A stretch of DNA of 64,000 nt. Origin: Enterobacter hormaechei subsp. xiangfangensis (GTDB lineage Bacteria > Pseudomonadota > Gammaproteobacteria > Enterobacterales > Enterobacteriaceae). Made by a program: the position numbers and the translations under genes. The DNA lies in assembly GCF_001729785.1 (NCBI RefSeq), contig NZ_CP017183.1:2294001-2358000 (forward strand), given 5' to 3'. This document shows, piece by piece, positions 7,267-15,445 of this stretch; the stretch's first letter is position 1, and the number at the start of each line of letters is the position of its first letter. Below the pieces are notes generated by a model. The model was not told the origin of the DNA and searched no databases. It was given only the letters and a program-made list of their open reading frames with translations.

Positions 7267-9462
7267 CTACTCTGCAGTAACTTCAATTGATTGGATGAAC
7301 ATATATCCCCAGTCGCCGGCGAACTTTCCAAAACTGATGGTATTTGCCCCCTCTCTGAGCGAAACAGGAACGACTATGGTCTGGCCCTTCTCATCCGTCT
7401 GCGGAAACTCAATGCTGACTGGCGTCCCATCGTTCACGATGACCGAGTTTTTCTTGCTTCCCCATTTGCCGTTAAATTTCACATGTAGGGCGAATTTACC
7501 GTCCCAGGGAGCGTTAACCTGCCAGCTCACGCTGTCTCCGTCATGAGCGAAAGGACCGAGAAAACCGTCTTCTCCGATGGCTAAGGTCTCTTTTTCACTT
7601 TTAGTTGAGGTAAGTGTTCCCTTGCTAACATCAAGAGTCCCGCTGCCAAAGCGGCAATAATCTGCCGGTACAGGCCTCACAGCGGGCTTCACGCTGACAT
7701 TTATCGTTTTGCTGCTTTCCAGCAACCCGTCATCAGCAGTAAAGGTCAATGCATAGTCACCCGGCGCAGAGAACCAGACTCGGGTTTCCTCTTTGCTGCT
7801 GTCACAGAAGTGCACGTTATTCTTACCGTTATGACTCCACGCTACGCTGACTTTCGTGTCAGGCAGATTGTCATCCAGCCAGGCCGCATTGAGTTGAACG
7901 CCTTTATCGACAGTGGTGGAAAGCATGTCCTGCAGAGTGATAACCGGTGGAAGGTTTTTCTGCGTATGCTTCAGGCGAATTACGTTTGAAGGTGCTGACT
8001 GACCACTTTCATTCTTAGCGATTACCCGATAGTAGTAAGTCTGGCCGAGCGTCAGGCTGCGATAGTCATCGCGGAAAAGACTCATTTTCGACGGATCCCA
8101 TTCATTTTTGCCGTCGGAGATGTCCTTTCCGACGCGTGTCCATGGGCCCTTTGGCGCCGCCGCTCTTTCTACGTCGTAATAACGCCCAACGGGTGACCCC
8201 ATCCAGTTAATGGCAAAGGGGGAATCGCTCTCGCGCAACCTCGGTGCTTCCGGTACCGGCAGAGCTGGCGCCTTGCTCAGACCAGCCATTTGTGCCGCGG
8301 CGGTTCGTACCAGATTGACAACCTCCATCTCCTGGTTCGCTTTCCCCTCATCCGGGAAGCCAGGCAGATGGTAGCTATAGTGCCCGGTATACTCTTTGTG
8401 CCAGTAAAAACCGCCATCATGCCGATGACCGCGAAAACCCCAGATAAAGCCACCTGCAGCCTGAGCACCATTGACCTCGGAATGGACAATGGACTGCATG
8501 ATAGCGTTCAGGTCTTTTTGATCGAGCAGACCGAATTCGCCGACCAGATACACTTTTTTGCCGCCTATCGCCGCAAGATCTTTACGCACCTGCTCGGGAT
8601 GATTGTTATTGGCATTGGTGTAATAGTGATTGCTGATGATGTCGACGTTCGGATCGCTGAGCGCAAAATCATCCACCTTTTTATAAGTCCCATCGACGAT
8701 AAGCTGATGGGGTGCCCATTTACGGATCCAGGCTGATGTCTGATGAAGAAAATCGGCGTTAGTGTCCTCCAGTTCATTACCCGTTTCCCACGCCATAATC
8801 GCCTTTTCATCGTAGTAGTGGCGTCCCGTAATGGTGTTAGTCCGGGTTATTACCTGACGAATCACGTCCAGATAAGCCTGGAAGGTTTTACTGTCCGTCC
8901 GATAAAAATCCTCAGGTTTTTCATGATAAAATGCGGCAAGCTGTTCTCTCCCACCCCACCACCACCAGTGATCGATAAACGGTAGAATCAGGCGAAGCCC
9001 CTGCTTATCCGCTTCAGCAATCATGTTGTCATAAACTTTCATTGCCGCTTCATTCAACCGCGGCATGCCGTCAGGCGTTTCCGGTGACAGGATATGCGTT
9101 TCACGTCCGCAGGCCGCGTCGTTTTCCTGCTGAACGGATAGCACATACACGCGCTGTGCTTTAGCACCCGTTTGTACCAGGGCTTTAATCCAGTTTTCTT
9201 GCTCTTCAGCAGTAGGCCATTTGAAATATTGCCCCCACCCGCGCGGATCCGCTTTGCAGGTCCCTCTCGCGTCATCCTCTATACGATGCAGCTCCGGAGC
9301 GTGGATCCCGGCAAAGCGAAAGAGCCGATCGCCGTCTTTTAACGCAGCACCATCACGAGTAATAAAATGTTCAAAATGGGATTGTTCCGCCGCCAGCGCT
9401 CCCGCGCTTCCCAGCGCGGACAGTAAGGAGACGATCAGAAGTTTTCGAATCGGGAAAGCCAT
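7267..9462 (-). CDS. Secreted GH5-like endo-beta-mannanase with FN3 and CBM35-like modules
   Basis: 731 aa. Signal peptide at 1-25 (ending GALAAEQ). A clan-A TIM-barrel hydrolase follows (about 27-395): acid/base E230 in WETGNEL, aromatic cleft WWWWGG (166-171), nucleophile E309 in YLVGEFG, and W341 in GFIWGF. Next come a fibronectin-III-like module (about 405-500), an Ig/PKD-like module (about 505-600) and a C-terminal beta-sandwich (about 605-731). The last ends GANTISFGKFAGDWGYMFI and resembles CBM35/CBM6 carbohydrate-binding modules. Linked manA favours beta-mannan over cellulose as substrate; that is inference. GAGGAGA lies 6 nt upstream of the ATG. It is in one unit with the porin 11 bp upstream. 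Confidence 0.82.
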   Translation of the reverse strand: MAFPIRKLLIVSLLSALGSAGALAAEQSHFEHFITRDGAALKDGDRLFRFAGIHAPELHRIEDDARGTCKADPRGWGQYFKWPTAEEQENWIKALVQTGAKAQRVYVLSVQQENDAACGRETHILSPETPDGMPRLNEAAMKVYDNMIAEADKQGLRLILPFIDHWWWWGGREQLAAFYHEKPEDFYRTDSKTFQAYLDVIRQVITRTNTITGRHYYDEKAIMAWETGNELEDTNADFLHQTSAWIRKWAPHQLIVDGTYKKVDDFALSDPNVDIISNHYYTNANNNHPEQVRKDLAAIGGKKVYLVGEFGLLDQKDLNAIMQSIVHSEVNGAQAAGGFIWGFRGHRHDGGFYWHKEYTGHYSYHLPGFPDEGKANQEMEVVNLVRTAAAQMAGLSKAPALPVPEAPRLRESDSPFAINWMGSPVGRYYDVERAAAPKGPWTRVGKDISDGKNEWDPSKMSLFRDDYRSLTLGQTYYYRVIAKNESGQSAPSNVIRLKHTQKNLPPVITLQDMLSTTVDKGVQLNAAWLDDNLPDTKVSVAWSHNGKNNVHFCDSSKEETRVWFSAPGDYALTFTADDGLLESSKTINVSVKPAVRPVPADYCRFGSGTLDVSKGTLTSTKSEKETLAIGEDGFLGPFAHDGDSVSWQVNAPWDGKFALHVKFNGKWGSKKNSVIVNDGTPVSIEFPQTDEKGQTIVVPVSLREGANTISFGKFAGDWGYMFIQSIEVTAE

Positions 9463-9473
9463 CTCTTATCTCC

Positions 9474-10811
9474 TCAGAACCAGACTTCAGCCTGTACACC
9501 AAAATTCAGCGTATCGGTATCCCCGCTGCGAGAGTATCCCCCCGGGCTAAGGGTACCGGTGCTCCAGTCGTAATTTCTGTCCATCGCATCCGAGACGCCT
9601 TTATCCCATTTTGCGTACGTGGCAAAGAAGCGCAGCTGTGGACGACTCCAGAATCCGGAATCAAAGGTGAGCGTCGGCGCAATGGTCACTTTGGTCAGGC
9701 CACCCTTCCCTTTGCCGTTTACCCCCATGTAGTTTTTATCATCCAGATATTCGTAACCCACTTCATATTGCATGGCGAAATTCTTCGTTATCTGATGATA
9801 CGGCCGGATACCCGCGACCCACATGGAGCGTCCCCAGCCGTCATCATCGCTGGTCCACCAACGGTAGTTTTTGTCTTTCTGATAAAACGCAAAGGTCGAA
9901 ACTTCTACTTCGCCCAGGCTGGCCATACCATCCAAAATCACGCGCCAGGACTGGGTGTCATCTAAGTTTGCCCAACCCCAGCCGTTTTTACCCAGCGAGT
10001 CAGCGGCAGCGAGCCCTTTGCCGTACTGGAAAACAATGCGGGAATAGCCACCTGTCAGCCCATAAAAACTGTCGACGTTATACAGCGCCGTCACGCCATA
10101 ACCTTTTTCAGCAGAAGTGGGATGGTTTTCGTTGCGGTTCATATGGTGGCCAATAAGCTCAACATCCAGCCCGGTGCCGCCGATTTTTTTAAACCAGAGG
10201 TTAAACGAGTAATCGTCAGGGTATCCCTGATCCCCCAGAGCCACGGGATAGGCTTTGGCTTCATCCGTTGTTGAAAACGCATAAACGCCGGCGTCAAAGC
10301 GCGCAAAGCCTAAATCCAGGTTATCAAACCCGCCCCCCGTTCCGTTGTACTGAATATACTCCCAGTCGAACTGGTGGCTGGAAAGATTGGAGCTGCTGTA
10401 ACGTTTACCCGCCCAGAAAGTCATATCCGGCGCAAAATCGAGATTTGATAACTCAGCAAAACCTTCACGGAACTGGGTTTCTTTACCGTCATCGTCGGTA
10501 CAGTTCCAGTCTGCGGTACATTTTGTTTGATGCGTCAGGTTGGCCTGAACACGGGCGACTGCGCCTGTGTCTGATTTCAGCGTGACCGTCGGGATAAGCT
10601 CAATCTTGGTATCTTCTTCGTTCCCCAGACGCCATTTCCCGTCGGGCATCAGTCCCACTGAATCCACCCGGTTTCCGTCACTGTTGGCGAGGATCCCTGA
10701 GCGCAAATAGCCGTGGAGTGCAAAATCATATTTCTCATCGGCGCTGGCATAGCCGCTGATGACAGTGAGGGTAATCAAGGACAGAGGTATTGATTTAATT
10801 AACGTTTGCAT
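9474..10811 (-). CDS. LamB/ScrY/BglH-type carbohydrate porin
   Basis: 445 aa after choosing ATG 10811 (MQTLIKSIPLSL...), which has AAGGGAAC just upstream and gives a clean signal peptide cleaved after GYASA. The longer frame would lack both. Maltoporin landmarks are an N-terminal YDFALHGYLRSGI strand, FWAGKRYSSSN, YNGTGGGFDNLDLG and a C-terminal ...FGVQAEVWF ending in the Phe needed for BamA recognition. It should form a trimeric outer-membrane channel for oligosaccharides made by the co-transcribed mannanase. First gene of its unit; the operator at 10893-10910 is 82 bp upstream of the start. Confidence 0.92.
   Translation of the reverse strand: MQTLIKSIPLSLITLTVISGYASADEKYDFALHGYLRSGILANSDGNRVDSVGLMPDGKWRLGNEEDTKIELIPTVTLKSDTGAVARVQANLTHQTKCTADWNCTDDDGKETQFREGFAELSNLDFAPDMTFWAGKRYSSSNLSSHQFDWEYIQYNGTGGGFDNLDLGFARFDAGVYAFSTTDEAKAYPVALGDQGYPDDYSFNLWFKKIGGTGLDVELIGHHMNRNENHPTSAEKGYGVTALYNVDSFYGLTGGYSRIVFQYGKGLAAADSLGKNGWGWANLDDTQSWRVILDGMASLGEVEVSTFAFYQKDKNYRWWTSDDDGWGRSMWVAGIRPYHQITKNFAMQYEVGYEYLDDKNYMGVNGKGKGGLTKVTIAPTLTFDSGFWSRPQLRFFATYAKWDKGVSDAMDRNYDWSTGTLSPGGYSRSGDTDTLNFGVQAEVWF
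9703..9710 (-). other. KOPS octamer, right replichore (nearest to dif)
   Basis: CCCTTCCC on the + strand is GGGAAGGG on the - strand, pointing left to dif. The other right-arm copies, all on the - strand, are at 17871, 25241, 26771, 32499, 33181, 36202, 42303, 42917 and 47193. Confidence 0.7.
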
Positions 10812-10892
10812 AGGTTCCCTTTGAATTTTTATTTTCACGGTTAAACGTGCAGGGGAAATGTAAGGATCAAAAATGGAAATGTACATCCATTA

Positions 10893-10910
10893 ACGGAAAG
10901 CGCTTTCCGT
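10893..10910. promoter_or_regulatory. LacI-type operator O1 upstream of porin operon
   Basis: The perfect 18-bp palindrome ACGGAAAGCGCTTTCCGT has the central CG typical of LacI/GalR-family operators. The same 18 bp recur at 12395-12412. It lies in the porin leader and should bring porin, mannanase, GH1 and manA under the LacI-family protein encoded at 15446. Confidence 0.85.
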
Positions 10911-10955
10911 CTTTGCCGGATTGAATCACAAATTTGAGATCTTTGAGAATATTTT

Positions 10956-10971
10956 TGTGATTAAGGTAACG
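10956..10971. promoter_or_regulatory. Candidate CRP site upstream of porin
   Basis: TGTGA-TTAAGG-TAACG has a perfect left half and 3/5 in the right half against TGTGA-N6-TCACA. It lies about 145 bp upstream of the porin start, beyond the operator. Weak by sequence; supported mainly by the expectation of catabolite control. Confidence 0.35.
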
Positions 10972-10982
10972 AATTAAGCTTC

Positions 10983-11004
10983 TGCCCACGAGAAATGGGC
11001 AGAA
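10983..11004 (-). terminator. Hairpin after solo EIIC gene
   Basis: CTGCCCA (from 10983) pairs with TGGGCAG about 6 nt later, just downstream of the EIIC stop at 11020 on the - strand. The following sequence is only moderately T-rich, so termination may be partial. Confidence 0.5.
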
Positions 11005-11019
11005 ACAGAAAGAGGAGCG

Positions 11020-12291
11020 TTATTTTTCCAGCTGCATCAGCTGGCGTTCGTGAACCTTAAAGAATGGACGATAAAGCATCCATGCGTTGAAAAAGGCAAA
11101 CAGGCACATACACATATTCTTCCAGCTACCGTTGGCCGACCATGCTGCACCCAGCAGTGAGGGCATTGACCATGGCAGCATTGCAACGGCCCTGTCGAGG
11201 ATACCCATTTGCGTCAAATACCAGGCTATACAGGCATTTATCAACGGAACAAAAACAAAGGGCAGTAAAAAAACCGGGTTCATGATGACGGGGAAGCCAA
11301 ACAATATTGGCTCATTAATGTTGAACAGAGAAGGCAAAAGACCAATCTTTCCCACACTCTTCAACTGCCTTGAGCGGCTTCGCATTGCCATAAACACCAG
11401 TGGCAACGTTGAGCCGATACCGCCAATCAACAGATAAAAATCCCAGAACCCCTGGAGATAAATATGGGGTAGCACAGCCTCCCCAGCAGCCAGGGCTCGC
11501 TGATTTTCAAACAGATAGGTGAGCCAGAACGGGTTCATGATACCCGTTATGATCAGGGCACCGTGTATACCAACAAACCATAAAAGATTACACAGAAACA
11601 AGGAGATAAGCACCGCCGTAAGAGTATCCGACGCCACGATAAGTGGACGTAATGCTTCCCCAATCAGTTGCGGCAAAATTTGTCCGGTCGTGTGCAGCAT
11701 CACGGCATTCATCACGCTGATGGAGAGCATAATCACCAGCAGCGGCATCAGCAGCTGGAAGCCATTTCGTGTCATCACCGGCACCTCCTCCGGCAAACGA
11801 ATACACCATCCTCTCTTATAAAAAAGCCTTATTATTTCAATCGAATATGCGCTTGAAATGAGGGCAGTAAAGAGCCCCATCCCTCCCAGAAACACATTCG
11901 TCGCACCATTATCCCGAAAGCCGATAAACAGCAGAAAGGCGAGACATCCGGTGAGCCCGCACAGCCGTTCCGGTAATTGATATTGCTTGGCAAGGCTGGC
12001 ACTTGCACCGAATGCAACAATCAGCGCCACCAGGCCGAGCGTCAGTTCAAAGGTTGGTAACAGCATCGGACGCAGCAGCAGATAAAAAGATCCCAATCTC
12101 GAGGCGCTTGAAATGGCGAACGGTGGAAACAGCATTGGCACCATCAGACTTCCCACGATGACAAAAGGCATCGCAAGAGTAAAACCGTCTCGCATCGCTG
12201 TAATGTGTTGATTCTTAGTGATTATATTCGCTACTGGTGTGAGGCGTTGCTCTATCAAATCCACAGCAACATTCATCAAATGAATGTTCAT
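11020..12291 (-). CDS. PTS lactose/cellobiose-family EIIC permease (solo copy)
   Basis: 423 aa integral membrane EIIC of the Lac family, about ten transmembrane helices. Conserved substrate-site motifs are WFVGIHGALIITGIMNPFW and FNINEPILFG, where the GIHG His and NEPI Glu bind sugar in ChbC-type structures. No EIIA or EIIB lies on this strand, so it must borrow those encoded by the divergent operon. It is related to, but clearly different from, the EIIC at 12787. Head-to-head with EIIB across a 169-bp region holding the operator and a CRP site. A second specificity, such as longer manno- or gluco-manno-oligosaccharides, is a reasonable guess. Confidence 0.92.
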   Translation of the reverse strand: MNIHLMNVAVDLIEQRLTPVANIITKNQHITAMRDGFTLAMPFVIVGSLMVPMLFPPFAISSASRLGSFYLLLRPMLLPTFELTLGLVALIVAFGASASLAKQYQLPERLCGLTGCLAFLLFIGFRDNGATNVFLGGMGLFTALISSAYSIEIIRLFYKRGWCIRLPEEVPVMTRNGFQLLMPLLVIMLSISVMNAVMLHTTGQILPQLIGEALRPLIVASDTLTAVLISLFLCNLLWFVGIHGALIITGIMNPFWLTYLFENQRALAAGEAVLPHIYLQGFWDFYLLIGGIGSTLPLVFMAMRSRSRQLKSVGKIGLLPSLFNINEPILFGFPVIMNPVFLLPFVFVPLINACIAWYLTQMGILDRAVAMLPWSMPSLLGAAWSANGSWKNMCMCLFAFFNAWMLYRPFFKVHERQLMQLEK

Positions 12292-12362
12292 AACTCGACC
12301 TTAGTAGTTCGTGAATAGCAGGGATGATCGCGCACATTCATACAAAGTGAAAGGTGCTCTCA

Positions 12363-12378
12363 AGTGATCGTGGTCACA
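12363..12378. promoter_or_regulatory. CRP site in divergent PTS promoter
   Basis: AGTGA-TCGTGG-TCACA matches TGTGA-N6-TCACA at 9 of 10 positions. With the putative -10 at 12429-12434 its centre falls near -70 relative to a start site about 12441, a class I activation position for the EIIB operon. Carbon-catabolite control of the locus is inferred. Confidence 0.75.
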
Positions 12379-12393
12379 ATTACCTTATCCATA

Positions 12394-12413
12394 AACGGAA
12401 AGCGCTTTCCGTT
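12394..12413. promoter_or_regulatory. LacI-type operator O2 in divergent PTS promoter
   Basis: AACGGAAAGCGCTTTCCGTT is a perfect 20-bp palindrome containing the same 18-bp core as O1 at 10893. It overlaps a weak -35 (TTTCCG, 12406-12411) placed 17 bp from TATATT at 12429-12434. Repressor binding would therefore block the EIIB operon and probably the divergent EIIC. Confidence 0.88.
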
Positions 12414-12460
12414 TTGTTCCGTGGTGACTATATTCCAGCCATAAATTCAAAGGAGACGTT

Positions 12461-12772
12461 ATGAAAAAAATCATGTTGTGTTGTTCTGCCGGAATGTCTA
12501 CCAGCCTGCTGGTGAAAAAAATGGTCGATGAAGCGCACAAGCGTGGCCTGGAAGCAGAAATCAAAGCGTATGGCGTTGCCGAATTTGCCGAGCAGGTTGG
12601 TCACTACCAGGTGGTATTGCTTGGACCACAGGTGAAGTACATGCAAAGCGATCTTCAGAAACAAGCCGATAAATACGGGATCCGCGTTGAGCCAATCAAC
12701 ATGATGGATTACGGCATGCAAAAAGGGGGTGCCGTTCTCGATTTCGCCCTCTCCCTGATAGATAACAAATAA
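12461..12772 (+). CDS. PTS lactose/cellobiose-family EIIB
   Basis: 103 aa cytoplasmic phosphocarrier. The phospho-cysteine motif is LCCSAGMST, with C8 as acceptor by comparison with ChbB (CSAGMST). LLGPQVKYM and the C-terminal MMDYGMQKGGAVLDFAL helix are typical. It passes phosphate from the EIIA at 14135 to sugar bound in EIIC. RBS AAGGAGA before the ATG. First gene of EIIB-EIIC-EIIA-ROK-LacI. Confidence 0.95.
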   Translation: MKKIMLCCSAGMSTSLLVKKMVDEAHKRGLEAEIKAYGVAEFAEQVGHYQVVLLGPQVKYMQSDLQKQADKYGIRVEPINMMDYGMQKGGAVLDFALSLIDNK

Positions 12773-12786
12773 CGAAGGGAAAACCT

Positions 12787-14109
12787 ATGAGCTCTCTGTA
12801 CGCAAAACTAATTCAGATTATCGAAAAGAAAATTACTCCGATGGCGGGCGCCGTCGGCCAGCAAAAATATGTCACCTCCATTCGTGACGGCTTCATTACC
12901 GCTCTGCCGTTCATGATCGTGGGTTCTTTTATGCTGGTGTTTATCTTCCCCCCCTTCTCGCCCGACACGTCCTGGGGCTTCGCCCGGGCATGGCTGCAAT
13001 TCTCGCTTGAGCATCGTGAAGCCCTCATGCTGCCCTTTAACTTCAGCATGGGAATTATGACAATCTTTATTTCCGTCGGGATTGCCGCAAGTCTGGCCAA
13101 ACACCACGATCTCGACGCACTTACCGCCGGGATGCTTTCATTAATGGCCTTTTTGCTTGTCGCTGCGCCATTGAAGGACGGGCAGATTTCAACGGCCTAC
13201 TTCTCCGGTCAGGGGATCTTTACAGCCATTCTGGTGGCTATTTACTCCACGGAACTTTACGCCTTCCTGAAGCGACATAATATTACCATCCGCCTGCCGC
13301 CGGAGGTCCCAACCGGCGTAGCGCGCTCGTTTGAGATCCTCATCCCGGTACTGGCAATCGTCATCACGCTGCATCCGCTGAACCTGTTTATTGAAGCGCA
13401 ACTGGGGATGATCATTCCCGAAGCGATTATGTCGCTGGTGAAACCGCTGGTTGCCGCGTCAGATACGCTCCCCGCAGTGCTCCTCTCGGTGCTTGTGTGC
13501 CAGGTGCTCTGGTTTGCAGGTATCCATGGTGCGCTGATCGTCACCGGTATTATGAACCCTTTCTGGATGGCAAACCTGTCCGTAAACCAGGCGGCAATCG
13601 CCGCGGGTGAAGCTATCCCGCATATTTACGTTCAGGGTTTCTGGGACCATTACCTGCTAATTGGTGGTGTTGGCTCGACGCTGCCGCTGGCCTTCCTTTT
13701 GCTGCGCAGCAAAGCCATCCATTTGCGGACTATTGGGCGAATGGGCGTGGTACCAGGGGTGTTTAACATTAACGAACCCATTCTGTTTGGTGCGCCCATC
13801 ATTATGAATCCTCTGTTTTTCCTGCCGTTTGTGCTGGTCCCGATGGTCAATGCCACCTTTGCATGGTTTGCACTGGATCTCGATCTAGTCAGCCGTGTGG
13901 TATCGATGACGCCATGGACAACACCTGCACCCATTGGCGCATCATGGGCAGCCAACTGGAGCTTCAGCCCTGTGATCCTGTGCCTGATATGCATGGTGAC
14001 ATCTGCCGTCATGTACTTCCCCTTCCTGAAGGCCTACGAAAAACAGCTTCTGGAACAAGAGCATGAAAACGCGGTTGAACATGCAGAAGATGCGGCTCAA
14101 TCCGCCTGA
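12787..14109 (+). CDS. PTS lactose/cellobiose-family EIIC permease
   Basis: 440 aa multi-spanning EIIC. It has GIHGALIVTGIMNPFW and FNINEPILFGAPIIMNP, the substrate-binding His and Glu motifs of ChbC-type transporters. The C-terminal tail after the last helix is acidic (EHENAVEHAEDAAQ). 14 bp after EIIB with RBS AAGGGA. It should import and phosphorylate beta-linked disaccharides. With manA, GH1 and mannanase in the locus, mannobiose is favoured over cellobiose or chitobiose, but the sequence alone does not prove this. Confidence 0.95.
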   Translation: MSSLYAKLIQIIEKKITPMAGAVGQQKYVTSIRDGFITALPFMIVGSFMLVFIFPPFSPDTSWGFARAWLQFSLEHREALMLPFNFSMGIMTIFISVGIAASLAKHHDLDALTAGMLSLMAFLLVAAPLKDGQISTAYFSGQGIFTAILVAIYSTELYAFLKRHNITIRLPPEVPTGVARSFEILIPVLAIVITLHPLNLFIEAQLGMIIPEAIMSLVKPLVAASDTLPAVLLSVLVCQVLWFAGIHGALIVTGIMNPFWMANLSVNQAAIAAGEAIPHIYVQGFWDHYLLIGGVGSTLPLAFLLLRSKAIHLRTIGRMGVVPGVFNINEPILFGAPIIMNPLFFLPFVLVPMVNATFAWFALDLDLVSRVVSMTPWTTPAPIGASWAANWSFSPVILCLICMVTSAVMYFPFLKAYEKQLLEQEHENAVEHAEDAAQSA

Positions 14110-14134
14110 AAGTAGAACATAGAGGAAAAAAAAC

Positions 14135-14449
14135 ATGGAATTAGAAGAACAAGTTATGGGCATCATCATTAACGCGGGTCAGTCGCGCAGCCTTTGTTAT
14201 GAAGCCCTCGGCTGCGCAAAGCAAGGTGATTTTGAAGCCGCAGATCAACTAATGAAAGAGGCGACTCATTTTGCCCGCGAAGCGCACCTTGTTCAAACCC
14301 AGCTTATTGAAGCTGATGAAGGCGAAGGGAAAACCAAAATGACGCTGGTGATGGTGCATGCGCAGGACCACCTGATGACCTCCATTCTTGCCAGGGAGCT
14401 GGTGACCGAACTTATTCACATTTACCGTACACGCCCGCACCAGGCATAA
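14135..14449 (+). CDS. PTS lactose/cellobiose-family EIIA
   Basis: 104 aa three-helix-bundle EIIA of the Lac/Chb type. The phospho-histidine is H75 in VMVHAQDHLMTS, and D78 in the same motif is the metal ligand of the trimer. The N-terminal IINAGQSRSLCYEAL is typical. It accepts phosphate from HPr and serves EIIB, and probably both EIIC proteins of the locus. RBS GAGGAAA. It precedes a 20-bp palindrome in the mRNA leader of the ROK gene. Confidence 0.95.
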   Translation: MELEEQVMGIIINAGQSRSLCYEALGCAKQGDFEAADQLMKEATHFAREAHLVQTQLIEADEGEGKTKMTLVMVHAQDHLMTSILARELVTELIHIYRTRPHQA

Positions 14450-14456
14450 CGACAGC

Positions 14457-14476
14457 AGAGAGGCCGCGGCCTCTCT
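14457..14476 (+). other. Intercistronic perfect palindrome between EIIA and ROK gene
   Basis: AGAGAGGCC-GC-GGCCTCTCT forms a 9-bp GC-rich stem 7 nt after the EIIA stop and just before the kinase RBS. Only TT follows, so termination should be partial. It could protect the upstream PTS mRNA or lower kinase and repressor expression. Confidence 0.6.
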
Positions 14477-14492
14477 TGTGACAGAGGATTGT

Positions 14493-15398
14493 ATGCATTA
14501 TCTTGGACTGGATATCGGTGGCACAAAAATGGAAGCTGTATTGCTTTCAGCTCAAGGCGATTATCTCTGGCGTAAGCGCCAGCCGACTCAGAAAGAAAGT
14601 TACGCTGAGTTTATGCTGCATCTGGTGAGCCTTATTGATGATGCCCGCGCGGCTAGCCCGGAACCCTTCACCGTAGGGGTCGGTCTGCCTGGCGCAATTG
14701 ACCCGCAAACGGGGCTCATCAAAAATTGCAATTGCCTGGTTCTTAATGGCCACGATCTGAAAGCCGATCTTGCCTCACGTATCCAGCAGCCAGTGTGGAT
14801 TGCCAATGACGCTGATTGTTTTACTCTCTCTGAAGCGGTAGATGGCGCTGGTGCAAAGGCTGACACCGTATTTGGTGTGATTATCGGTACGGGGTGTGGC
14901 GGTGGGATCGCCGTGCGCCGGCATTTGTTACAAGGTCCAAACGCCATTGCCGGCGAATGGGGGCACAACCCGCTTCCGGGGTACGCACCAGCGATTGACG
15001 GCCCCGCTCAGCCCTGCTACTGCGGCAAGCACAACTGTATTGAATCCTTTATTTCCGGTACCGGTTTTGCCCGTCGTTTCCCGGGAAACCTTACCTCTCA
15101 GGAAATTATCAGCTCTGCAGAACAGGGAGAACCGAAGGCACGCGAACACTGGCGGCATTTTATTGATGCATTTGCCCGTAGCCTGGCGTCAGTCATCAAT
15201 ATTCTGGATCCCCAGGTCATTGTGTTAGGAGGAGGATTGTCGAATGTCTGCAGAATCTATGATGACCTGCCTGTCGCGATTCTTCCTTATCTCTTTTCTG
15301 AAACCTGCCATACGCGCATTGTTCCGGCGCGCTTTGGCGACGCCAGTGGCGTACGTGGCGCAGCCTGGCTTCCCCGGCTGAGCGCGAACGAAGCATGA
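14493..15398 (+). CDS. ROK-family hexokinase (Mak-like manno/fructokinase)
   Basis: 301 aa from ATG 14493, preceded by CAGAGGA; an in-frame GTG at 14478 lies inside the hairpin. ROK features are LGLDIGGTKMEA (ATP site), VIIGTGCGGGI, GEWGHNPLP and the zinc-binding CYCGKHNCIESFISGTGF. Identity to E. coli Mak is high across these motifs, and Mak phosphorylates fructose and mannose. In this locus it would convert free mannose, released when GH1 splits mannobiose-6-P, to mannose-6-P for ManA. The B. subtilis gmu operon has an equivalent ROK gene (gmuE). Confidence 0.9.
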   Translation: MHYLGLDIGGTKMEAVLLSAQGDYLWRKRQPTQKESYAEFMLHLVSLIDDARAASPEPFTVGVGLPGAIDPQTGLIKNCNCLVLNGHDLKADLASRIQQPVWIANDADCFTLSEAVDGAGAKADTVFGVIIGTGCGGGIAVRRHLLQGPNAIAGEWGHNPLPGYAPAIDGPAQPCYCGKHNCIESFISGTGFARRFPGNLTSQEIISSAEQGEPKAREHWRHFIDAFARSLASVINILDPQVIVLGGGLSNVCRIYDDLPVAILPYLFSETCHTRIVPARFGDASGVRGAAWLPRLSANEA

Positions 15399-15445
15399 GT
15401 GTCATGACCGGCGACGGGACGATTCTTCGGGAGGGTTATGTTAAG

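Noticed and set aside
10268..10585. Open frame of 105 codons opposite the porin
   Set aside because: Antisense shadow with no starts or motifs of note.
10812..10886. Longer N-terminus of the porin (start at 10886)
   Set aside because: The added 25 residues precede the true signal peptide and lie next to the operator; ATG 10811 has a proper RBS.
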